Below, in pieces: positions 1 through 7,403 of a stretch of DNA of 36,689 bases. This DNA is from Neobacillus sp. (GTDB lineage: Bacteria; Bacillota; Bacilli; Bacillales; Cytobacillaceae). The translations under genes and the position numbers were made by a program. Below the pieces are notes generated by a model. The model had not been told where the DNA came from. It was given only the letters and a program-made list of their open reading frames with translations, and ran no database searches. The first letter of the stretch is position 1. Each line of letters starts with the position of its first letter. Location: the NCBI GenBank assembly GCA_029256785.1, contig JAQSXG010000004.1:1-36689 (forward strand). The letters are read 5' to 3'.

Positions 1-25
1 CTGCTACTACGTGTGACAGTGCTGC

Positions 26-607
26 TTATGGTGCTGTGACGAGTGAATAGGTTAATGTCGTTGTGTAGGTTCCTGCATAAGTGTTTGCCGGTACACTTAG
101 AGTCAGATTGCTCTGATCAGCGATATAAGAACCCATTCCGTTTCCAGCCGCAGCACTTAGTAAGGTAACAGCCCCACTATCCACGAGTTTATCCGCTGTC
201 GTGGAAACAGTAGGAACTGATGATGATGTCGGATCATCTTTAGTTACGCTGGCTACTGGGCTGATTTTCAATAAGCCAGTGCTTAATGTCTTAGTTCCGG
301 CAGTAACCGCAGGCGAAGATACGGTTACGTGCCATCCAGCACCCGTTCCTGTGGCATCTGTCAGATTGATGTTCGGCAGAGATACCGTGGTGGATTGTTG
401 GTCCCCATTAAGAGGAACAGCCGGTAATGTGACTGCCCCATTCGTGGAAATAGTCTGAGGGCCACCGTTTATTGCTACCGTTGCTGTGGTTGTTGCTGAG
501 AGATCAGCTGCATGGGTAATCCCATGAGTGCCAAGAAATAATAGAACGGCTGCCAAAAAGGCAACCGTAACTTTCAAAACGATATTCTTTTTTACGACAT
601 ATTGCAT
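26..607 (-). CDS. WxL-like secreted surface protein
   Basis: A secreted protein of about 193 aa. A Lys-containing N-terminus is followed by a hydrophobic segment (VTVAFLAAVLLFLGTHG) ending at a likely AxA-type signal peptidase site (THAADLS). The mature part is Ser/Thr/Val-rich beta-type sequence. It contains GWHVTVSS in the middle and ends YTTTLTYSLVTAP, which matches the layout of WxL cell-wall-binding domains, although both W-x-L triplets are altered (WHV, YSL). WxL domains bind peptidoglycan non-covalently in Bacilli. The start is ATG at 607, because GAGGTG lies 7 nt upstream; a longer reading would need a TTG at 625. It follows the relaxase gene after a hairpin and may be the last transfer-operon gene or a separately expressed surface factor. 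The WxL assignment is moderate. Confidence 0.6.
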   Translation of the reverse strand: MQYVVKKNIVLKVTVAFLAAVLLFLGTHGITHAADLSATTTATVAINGGPQTISTNGAVTLPAVPLNGDQQSTTVSLPNINLTDATGTGAGWHVTVSSPAVTAGTKTLSTGLLKISPVASVTKDDPTSSSVPTVSTTADKLVDSGAVTLLSAAAGNGMGSYIADQSNLTLSVPANTYAGTYTTTLTYSLVTAP

Positions 608-621
608 TTTTATACACCTCT

Positions 622-666
622 TCAAAATTTTTTCACCGATAAAGTAGTAACTTCCATCGTCATCAT
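622..666 (-). CDS. Possible 14-aa leader peptide before the surface protein
   Basis: A very short frame reads MMTMEVTTLSVKKF and stops. It is preceded by AAGGAGGTGG and AAAGGAGTC, strong Shine-Dalgarno-like tracts. Its stop lies just before the GAGGTG site of the surface-protein gene, so translational coupling is possible. It is too short for coding statistics; the strong ribosome-binding tracts are the only support. Confidence 0.25.
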   Translation of the reverse strand: MMTMEVTTLSVKKF

Positions 667-690
667 GACTCCTTTGACGACCACCTCCTT

Positions 691-726
691 AAAGAAAGGG
701 CCTTACCTGGAGAAATAAGGTAAGGC
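691..726 (-). terminator. Hairpin after the relaxase gene
   Basis: A perfect 9-bp stem, GCCTTACCT (700-708) with AGGTAAGGC (718-726), begins right after the relaxase stop codon. On the minus strand it is followed by CCTTTCTTT, a weak T-rich tail. It would separate the relaxase from the WxL-like gene unless antitermination applies. Confidence 0.5.
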
Positions 727-2343
727 TTATTGTTCGTATTTGATTTTATAGTCTATTTCCTGTTGCATTCTTTCATATTCAAGCTCATTCTTCCACTTTT
801 TGAAATCATTCATCATGGCACGATCAATTTTACGTATTAGCCGATTTGTTTCATACTTTTTTCTGTAGAGATCCGGATTAAAAGTAGAACTACGTATAAA
901 CCTTGCCTTCTCTTCATTACCATTACTGATACTGTCAAATTGTTGCCGATAAGAAGATTCCTTTTGCTTCTCAGATCCAGTATTATGATTTTGCTTACCT
1001 TTTTCTTTTTCGGATCCGGAACTATTAGGATTCTTATCTTTTCTGGAAGTATCTCCATTTTGCTCATGCCTTGTTTCATCGTTTTGATTACCTTGAGTAG
1101 TGTTCTTTTTTTCTTCAGGATTAGGATCCTCTTGGAATACATGATCGTGCTGTTCGTCTTTTTCTGCCCTACTCATACTTTGATTATCACTGTTTCTCAC
1201 TTTGAGTAATTCCTTGGGATCCTTAATACCTTTTTTTCTCATCTCTCGATCAAAATCACGCAACTCAGTTAATAGAGCATTGCCCAATCTTCTAAATAGG
1301 TCATCAATTTTATTTTCTTTATAAGACTCTGGAGGCTTCGTGTAGGCTTTGTTTTTGTCCGCATTGGTAAAGACGATTCCGTTTTTTTCTTCCGTCTCAG
1401 GGCGCCCTGGGGCTTTACGGTAGGTATTCTTATATTCCTTGTCAAGCCATGTCAAAAGTTCATTTAATCTTTTGCAATCGTCCATATGATTTGTGGACAA
1501 ATAGAGCCTAATTAGCCGATCTAATGGTTGTTTGAATTTCTGGTTCTTTGCATACCCATAGAGCCACATTCTTCTCTGATTAGGCAGACAACGGTACAAA
1601 TCAAGCACTGCCTGTTCATATTTTGGGTTGAATACCACTCCTTTTTCTTTGGTACTAGCAACAATAGACTGTCGAATAATATCAGTAATCTCTTTTAATG
1701 GTTTCTGAAATTGTAAAAGCTGACTTGCAAAGTGACTTTCTGCTCGACTTACCGTACTAGGCTTTCGAAAACCTGATGGCTCTTTTACCCAATAGTCTCG
1801 CATTGTTGTCTCGTCAACATAGCGAACGTCTATTATGGGTCTTGAAGGATTCTCTTCGACCATCGAAACATGGCAATGCAAGTGTTGTGTATTCCTATGG
1901 AAAGCCATGGCAAATAGAGGTTGCTGCAGCTTTTCACGTTGGATCACCAGTTCCATTGTTGATTTAATTGCCTCAACTAACCGTCGTTCATCATATTTTT
2001 TCGTATCCGGATTATACAAACCGTGATGCTCAAGCCAATCATTATCAAAAGAAAACAAATCCTGCCAAAGCACTGTTCCATTCTTTTCAGCTATATCATA
2101 TCGTGCTGTGTATTCACTCCGTTCATTATCAGAAAGGTAATGTCCATCCATCCCCATCAGCCCCTTTGATTTTAAGGGATTGTCCTGATAATCTATAAAC
2201 ATGGATATCTGACGATTTTGATCTTTAATGGCTTCCTCTCGATCTTGGTAGCCAAGAAATTTCGAGAAAGGGTTCCCACTTTTTTTAGCCTGATATGGCG
2301 TAACAAACTGCGTGTTGTAAAATATGCCTGGAGAATTACTCAT
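727..2343 (-). CDS. MobP2/MobL-family conjugative relaxase
   Basis: A 538-aa DNA-nicking relaxase that would cut oriT and pilot the transferred strand. The HUH metal site is visible as H149 then H154-L-H156-C-H158. The neighbouring SFDNDWLEHHGLY segment (about residues 98-110) is typical of the MobP2/MobL group found on Gram-positive plasmids. The catalytic tyrosine is probably Y32 (FLGYQDREEA) or Y52 (MFIDYQDN). Residues about 395-480 are Lys/Glu/Asn/Gln-rich and look disordered; a basic helical C-terminus follows. The start overlaps the end of the accessory gene by 4 nt (ATGA type), so the two are translationally coupled. No oriT could be assigned. Family confidence is high; the exact tyrosine is uncertain. 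Confidence 0.9.
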   Translation of the reverse strand: MSNSPGIFYNTQFVTPYQAKKSGNPFSKFLGYQDREEAIKDQNRQISMFIDYQDNPLKSKGLMGMDGHYLSDNERSEYTARYDIAEKNGTVLWQDLFSFDNDWLEHHGLYNPDTKKYDERRLVEAIKSTMELVIQREKLQQPLFAMAFHRNTQHLHCHVSMVEENPSRPIIDVRYVDETTMRDYWVKEPSGFRKPSTVSRAESHFASQLLQFQKPLKEITDIIRQSIVASTKEKGVVFNPKYEQAVLDLYRCLPNQRRMWLYGYAKNQKFKQPLDRLIRLYLSTNHMDDCKRLNELLTWLDKEYKNTYRKAPGRPETEEKNGIVFTNADKNKAYTKPPESYKENKIDDLFRRLGNALLTELRDFDREMRKKGIKDPKELLKVRNSDNQSMSRAEKDEQHDHVFQEDPNPEEKKNTTQGNQNDETRHEQNGDTSRKDKNPNSSGSEKEKGKQNHNTGSEKQKESSYRQQFDSISNGNEEKARFIRSSTFNPDLYRKKYETNRLIRKIDRAMMNDFKKWKNELEYERMQQEIDYKIKYEQ

Positions 2344-2762
2344 TCAGAAAAACCAGGGGCGTGCAACTGATTGTGCGTTTTCACCCAGCTTTTCTTATTT
2401 CTTCTTTTCTCTTCCTCAATAGCCTGAAGAATAATATCTTCCGGATTTTCTTCAACCGAAAAGAGCGTGGCGTAATCATCATCATGTATAGTCGTATTTA
2501 GCACGTCCAGAAAAATCCGATGTTGACTAAGCAATTCGTTCAGCATCTTCCTCATGGTTCGTAGTTCATAGTTCAGCTCGTCGTTGGCTTTTGCTTTTTT
2601 TAACAAAGTCGGATATTCAAGACATACTCTGTTAAAGACTTTTCCCATTGACTCCCCCTCATAGGCATAGCTTTCCATGAATGATTCAATATTTTTTGTG
2701 ACATAAATTGTTTTCTTAGGAGATTTTCTTTTTTCGTCCAATCTAACCCTCTCCTTAACCAT
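2340..2762 (-). CDS. Probable relaxosome accessory protein
   Basis: A 140-aa soluble, charged protein encoded directly before the relaxase and overlapping it by 4 nt. The N-terminus (KKTIYVTKNIESFMESYAYE) looks like a beta strand plus helix, as in ribbon-helix-helix DNA-binding proteins. The middle (about residues 55-95) is helical and could form a coiled coil. Position and fold suggest an oriT-binding auxiliary factor like those paired with Mob relaxases. This is inferred from context; I do not recognise a named family. The start ATG overlaps the upstream gene by 8 nt. Confidence 0.6.
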   Translation of the reverse strand: MVKERVRLDEKRKSPKKTIYVTKNIESFMESYAYEGESMGKVFNRVCLEYPTLLKKAKANDELNYELRTMRKMLNELLSQHRIFLDVLNTTIHDDDYATLFSVEENPEDIILQAIEEEKRRNKKSWVKTHNQLHAPGFSE

Positions 2763-3411
2763 CTAGTTCAACAAGAGACAGCTTATTTATTTTATTTTGT
2801 TGGGTATCAATTGAAATGTTATACCATGATGTTGATTCGCCACTCAACTCGTTATTGATCCAAAGATCGTATACCACCTTTACTAACCCGGTGGTTATAT
2901 TGAGGTTGCTTGTATTAATATAAAGGTCAGCATGTTCGACCTTCATCACAACTTGTTCTTTACTTTTACTCGAATTTTTAACAAGTGAAGGTGGCTGCCC
3001 TCCACCCTTCACGTCACCATCATTTCCTGAGCCGGTACCAATAAGATTCATTAGAACACTGTTCGTACAATAACGACTCGCTTTCTTATAGCGCTGAGGA
3101 AACGTTTTATTTGTGTAAGTATATAAGCTATTAAAAAAATTGTTGGTTAACACACGATCTTTTTCAATTTGTTTTTCTAAACGGTCTTCAACTTTTACAT
3201 GTGATGGTTCATAAGGTTGCGTCTTTGTTTCTCCCTGAATCGGTACTGCTGTTAATCGCGACTTCTTTACCTTATTCAAATGTTGAATAGTACGATTCTG
3301 CTTTTCTACTTTTTTTTGAGTATCAGATAGTTCGAAACTAGAATAAACCGACCACAAGAAAAGACCAAAACAGATAACAATCAATAGAGGAATCGTCAAC
3401 TTATTTTTCAC
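2755..3411 (-). CDS. Single-pass membrane protein, possible VirB8-like channel component
   Basis: A 218-aa protein with a short cytoplasmic start, one membrane segment (about residues 5-24, IPLLIVICFGLFLWSVYSSF), a coiled-coil-like stretch (30-50) and an extracytoplasmic domain. A Gly-rich loop lies near residues 128-140. This size and topology match VirB8-like proteins of Gram-positive type IV systems, which have an NTF2-like fold outside the membrane, but sequence alone does not prove it. It starts with GTG, with GAAGGTG a few bases upstream. It lies between the hydrolase gene and the relaxosome genes. Confidence 0.55.
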   Translation of the reverse strand: MKNKLTIPLLIVICFGLFLWSVYSSFELSDTQKKVEKQNRTIQHLNKVKKSRLTAVPIQGETKTQPYEPSHVKVEDRLEKQIEKDRVLTNNFFNSLYTYTNKTFPQRYKKASRYCTNSVLMNLIGTGSGNDGDVKGGGQPPSLVKNSSKSKEQVVMKVEHADLYINTSNLNITTGLVKVVYDLWINNELSGESTSWYNISIDTQQNKINKLSLVELDG

Positions 3412-3424
3412 TTAATCACCTTCT

Positions 3425-4510
3425 TTAATTATTTACCCTTGAGTAACCAACTAAGTGCTTAGCCCAATAGCTGCCCGGACCAATATTGGCGATTTCAATT
3501 TGTTTATCTAATGGATTTTCATCAGTTTCAGCATTGATCATCTGATTATTACCCATATAGATTCCTACATGATCCACGGATCCGTGAAGATTAAACAATA
3601 CTAAATCTCCAGCTTTTATCTGTGATTTTTTGATGCGTGCGAAATTACTATTGCCGGCATACATTGTTTTTGTTGTGGGCCTTCCTGCGATAACAAATCC
3701 TGCTTTTCTAAAGGCATAAATAACCAATCCTGAACAATCAAAGGCGTTTGGACCAGTTTGTCCCCATAGGTAGGGCTTTCCTCGTTGCTCCAATGCGATG
3801 CTAATGGCTTTTTTGGCAGCAGCGCTCACACTCTCTACAACGCCTCCCAATGTACCTGTTTCCGGATCGTAGTATTTAAGAATCTTTTTATAATAGTTAA
3901 AGTCACCACTCCCGGATCCTAAAGACGCAGCCCAATGATAGAAATCCGTATGGTTCTGCAGCGTCCACTTCTTTACACCATTGCGCTTCATCCACACTGC
4001 CAGTGAAGAAAAATTGTAGTAATCGGATGTGAGATTAACGTCTCCTACATCTCTTGCGGACAATTTATGTCCAGCGACTTTTGATAATGCATTTGCCGCG
4101 CTTTTCATACATGCAACGCCGTAATGAATACTCTCAGAGGTGGTTAACTCGTTCCTGTGATTTGAACCACGCGCATACTCTGAAGCTTGAAAGATGTCTG
4201 GAGTATGTTCAGCATCTCCCCCACTTTCCACCTGAACATGAGCAAGCAAAACCGGCAACCAGGATTGATCAAAATTTTGCTTTTTCATTTCTTTCGCTAT
4301 TGCATCTTTAAATCTCATAACCTTTGCTGATACATTGCCTTGGTCAATTTCTTCACCCGTATCTTGTTGCTGTGCTTGATAACCTGTAACTGCGATGATA
4401 ATCGTATTCACAAAAGCAACAGCAGAAAAAAGGAGAAGTGCCACTGAAAAACTCAATAGAGCAATTCGAATCTTCCATACAAAAGGGATGCGCACATCAC
4501 GCACCCCCAT
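3425..4510 (-). CDS. Bifunctional peptidoglycan hydrolase (lysozyme-like plus NlpC/P60)
   Basis: A membrane-anchored cell-wall hydrolase, the Gram-positive counterpart of VirB1, that would open the wall for the transfer channel. After an N-terminal membrane segment (IALLSFSVALLLFSAVAF) comes a lysozyme-like domain with the likely catalytic Glu in VQVESGG. A C-terminal NlpC/P60 domain follows, with catalytic Cys in NAFDCSGLV and His in VDHVGIY. The two-domain order matches Tn916 Orf14 and similar proteins. The start is ambiguous: ATG at 4510 overlaps the virB4 end, while GTG at 4495 has GGGGGTG 6 nt upstream; both keep the membrane anchor. Confidence 0.88.
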   Translation of the reverse strand: MGVRDVRIPFVWKIRIALLSFSVALLLFSAVAFVNTIIIAVTGYQAQQQDTGEEIDQGNVSAKVMRFKDAIAKEMKKQNFDQSWLPVLLAHVQVESGGDAEHTPDIFQASEYARGSNHRNELTTSESIHYGVACMKSAANALSKVAGHKLSARDVGDVNLTSDYYNFSSLAVWMKRNGVKKWTLQNHTDFYHWAASLGSGSGDFNYYKKILKYYDPETGTLGGVVESVSAAAKKAISIALEQRGKPYLWGQTGPNAFDCSGLVIYAFRKAGFVIAGRPTTKTMYAGNSNFARIKKSQIKAGDLVLFNLHGSVDHVGIYMGNNQMINAETDENPLDKQIEIANIGPGSYWAKHLVGYSRVNN

Positions 4511-7055
4511 CAAATATTGCTTTCTCACTATTAGTTAATTCAACCCAAAAATGAATATTGCCATAACCAGCGATATTCAGAATGGTTTTACCCACTGGCA
4601 AGCGAGGAATCAAATCAAGCTCCGCATTGCTCAATTGCGATTTAAAAGCTCGAGCAATACGATCTGTAGCTTCTGGAGTCTGTTTCATAATAAACTTATA
4701 GGTGGTATTACCAAAAATAGCTGTTAAGATCTTTTCGATTTCTCCCGTCACATTTTGAGGCAATACATCGTCAAAATTCTGACTTGCAAGCCCAACTTGG
4801 CAGAAATATTTACGACCTTCACGTTCCAATCGATCAAGTGCTTCTAGAACAATCAAATTCCCGGATTTAACAGTGTTGTGGAATTCGTCCCATATGATGT
4901 TGGTATAAACGACATCCGAAAGATCGATCTCACCAAGATCGTAGGCCTTTTTCTGCAAGTGTCCGACCTTAATAGCATGATCCCAAACCATATTAAAGAC
5001 TGAAAACAACTGAGCGTTGAACACATTTTTCCTTTGCTTTAATAAACTCTCTAGGTTAAAGACGCCAAACTTTATCGTATCGAGATTCGGCAAAGATGTT
5101 TTTTGATCAAAGAGCCGTGAATAGGTCGAAACAATGTTCTCTACGGCAAGCCGAATTCGATCAATACGCTTTGCCTGAAAACTGTTAACCTCTTCTTTAA
5201 ATTCACCTTCTGGTGTATAAAAATTTTCAACTAACCAATGTAAGAAATCTGAGTAAGTCGGATAAGCGTCATTCGGATATTGCGTAATTTGGGACATATC
5301 GAATCCCAAACTGTCATAAAATTTACCAGCTAAAGAAATGAATTCTATATCCTCTTTGGTTTCTCCGACCTCGCCGGCAAGAAACAGATAATTCGTCTTT
5401 AATGCATCTTTCCACGCCATGAAACTCCCATATTCGTCAATTTCATTCGTATCATCATCAACAACCGTTGCAAAGGGCTGCCAGGGATTAACTGTTCCAT
5501 CGGATCCACTCATATTCATAGTGGTTCCACCACGTTGGCGACAAAACCGATTAAATTCAGCGCTGACCGCGAAGATAAAACAGTTATTTCCCATACTGTT
5601 AGTAAAATCAGCGATTTTTTTAAGCGTTGATGATTTACCAGAACCCATTGTTCCAAAAAGCGAGTAATTATAGCTGAGGCGCTGTGCATCTTTATGTGTC
5701 ATATCAAGCACAACGACACCTTTTGAGTCGGTGTACCCCATATAAAGACCTCGTGGATCAATCAGCTGTGAAAAATCGAATGGATACCCACCAGCAAGTG
5801 ACAGGGCCTTAATTTCCTGTCCTGTTCTCCTCATTAACATTTTCTGCTCAGAATAGGACGTGAATAGAGCTAGCCACTCATACTTTGCTTCTGATAGAAA
5901 TATTCGAGAATTAAAAGTAAGTGGCGTAAGCTCCTTTTGTAGGCTAATAACCTTCTTCTCTAAATCGTCAAGGGCAGGCGCGTAGAGATACATACGTGTG
6001 TGGAACTCTTTACCACACTCATCATCTCTAATCACATCGCGAATCAGATCGAGTAACGATTGAAGCTCAGATCTTGCTTTTTCTCTTTGACTTGACTTCG
6101 TCGCTTCATCAAAACGCGCTTCTTGCTCTTCCACACTTTTGTCTAGATCAGGTAGCAGACTCTCTTTGCTAATGTTATGAACGTCAACGATTGTAACCAA
6201 GTCATTTCGATTGAAAATACCGTTGGCCCAAAAAGGCAAAGGCTTTCTAGGATAACCGATCATGTGAAGGCAAGCCTCAAAGCCATCTCCTTTACGCATG
6301 CAGCGCTCACTAAAACCAAACCCACCTTGAGGTTGAATATAACCCAATACTTCCTCATCATAGCCATCCTTATTGAATCCCGATTGCCAGTCACGATTTT
6401 CATCGTCAAACTCCATATAATCAGAGTTTAAATTCCCTAATTTGTACAGGATCTGTAATTTCTTGACGGCTGGTAGTTCAATGATGTCAAACTCTTTTCG
6501 CGAGCAGCTCAGTAATAAACGGCGATTTTCATCAAGTTTCTTTTCTGTTTTTCCGAAGATCTGAACGTAAAACTCTTGATGTAATAAAGATTTTTGAATC
6601 GTCGTTAATTCATTACGCCGTTCAACTTGGGCGTCATAGAGCAAAGGATCATTAGTGGTCTTTATTTTTTTGGTAACCAATTCAATTTGTTTTCTTGTAT
6701 TGGCCGGGAAACTCATAAAAATGAGTTTGAAATCCTCATGATACTTCCTTAAAAAAAAGGAGTAAGCGAGAATTGCACTCACTTTCTCCGTATCTTGCAA
6801 GCTTTCAAGATTTAATCCTTTTATCTCGAAATAATCCGTAAATCCATTTTTTAACTGAATACAATGTTCATTTTTAAATCCTCTTACTGGATGAACTTTA
6901 ACCACTTTCGAAAATTTAACTTTCTTTTGCTTATAACGCAGTTTTAATTTCTTTTGGCTGCCGAGCTCAGTTTCATTGGTATCATCAACGTCTTTACGTT
7001 GTTTGGCTTGTTTTTCTTCCTCTTTCTTCCGTTCAGCTATGTCATCAATAAACAA
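4497..7055 (-). CDS. virB4: VirB4-type conjugation ATPase
   Basis: An 852-aa ATPase that energises assembly and transfer through the type IV secretion channel at the inner face of the membrane. Walker A is GTMGSGKSST near residue 470 and Walker B is NIIWDEFHN near residue 720. The late motif region (GLASQNFDDVLP) fits the VirB4/TraE/ConE family, and the length is typical. The first ~40 residues are very Lys/Glu-rich. It starts with TTG, supported by AGGAGG 9 nt upstream. It follows the short PrgI/DUF5592-type gene closely, the usual VirB3-VirB4 order. Confidence 0.95.
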   Translation of the reverse strand: MFIDDIAERKKEEEKQAKQRKDVDDTNETELGSQKKLKLRYKQKKVKFSKVVKVHPVRGFKNEHCIQLKNGFTDYFEIKGLNLESLQDTEKVSAILAYSFFLRKYHEDFKLIFMSFPANTRKQIELVTKKIKTTNDPLLYDAQVERRNELTTIQKSLLHQEFYVQIFGKTEKKLDENRRLLLSCSRKEFDIIELPAVKKLQILYKLGNLNSDYMEFDDENRDWQSGFNKDGYDEEVLGYIQPQGGFGFSERCMRKGDGFEACLHMIGYPRKPLPFWANGIFNRNDLVTIVDVHNISKESLLPDLDKSVEEQEARFDEATKSSQREKARSELQSLLDLIRDVIRDDECGKEFHTRMYLYAPALDDLEKKVISLQKELTPLTFNSRIFLSEAKYEWLALFTSYSEQKMLMRRTGQEIKALSLAGGYPFDFSQLIDPRGLYMGYTDSKGVVVLDMTHKDAQRLSYNYSLFGTMGSGKSSTLKKIADFTNSMGNNCFIFAVSAEFNRFCRQRGGTTMNMSGSDGTVNPWQPFATVVDDDTNEIDEYGSFMAWKDALKTNYLFLAGEVGETKEDIEFISLAGKFYDSLGFDMSQITQYPNDAYPTYSDFLHWLVENFYTPEGEFKEEVNSFQAKRIDRIRLAVENIVSTYSRLFDQKTSLPNLDTIKFGVFNLESLLKQRKNVFNAQLFSVFNMVWDHAIKVGHLQKKAYDLGEIDLSDVVYTNIIWDEFHNTVKSGNLIVLEALDRLEREGRKYFCQVGLASQNFDDVLPQNVTGEIEKILTAIFGNTTYKFIMKQTPEATDRIARAFKSQLSNAELDLIPRLPVGKTILNIAGYGNIHFWVELTNSEKAIFDGGA

Positions 7056-7061
7056 TCGTTA

Positions 7062-7403
7062 TTACCTCCTTCCTTGCTTAAACTGATCAAGAGAAAGATC
7101 ATCTATCTTCCTTTTCAGTGAAATTGGATGATACACTGTGCGATCACGAATGAGTAGAAAATATAAGGTTTGTATTTTCAACTTTCCAGGATTTTGTCCG
7201 GAAGGTAAGATCCAAAAGAAAATAAATATTGCCCCACTAACGTAGGTCGGTACTCGCCAAACTAAAGGTATATAATCTTGTGTGTACATGATTAAGGTGG
7301 CATAGCCAATCAACAATCCAAAATGCCAAAAAGCAAATATACCTTTGTATAGAATCTTTACACGCAATTGTTTAGGAATGTCGAAAATTTGATCATTCAT
7401 CAT
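7062..7403 (-). CDS. PrgI/TcpE/DUF5592-like small membrane protein (VirB3 position)
   Basis: A 113-aa protein with a short DIPKQLR start, two membrane segments (about residues 24-41 and 49-67) and a conserved-looking tail, NPGKLKIQTLYFLLIRDR followed by TVYHPI. This layout is that of the DUF5592/PrgI/TcpE small proteins that sit just before virB4 in Gram-positive conjugation operons and take the VirB3 role. Its ATG overlaps the stop of the preceding VirB6-like gene (ATGA), with AAAGGAG 7 nt upstream. Confidence 0.75.
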   Translation of the reverse strand: MMNDQIFDIPKQLRVKILYKGIFAFWHFGLLIGYATLIMYTQDYIPLVWRVPTYVSGAIFIFFWILPSGQNPGKLKIQTLYFLLIRDRTVYHPISLKRKIDDLSLDQFKQGRR

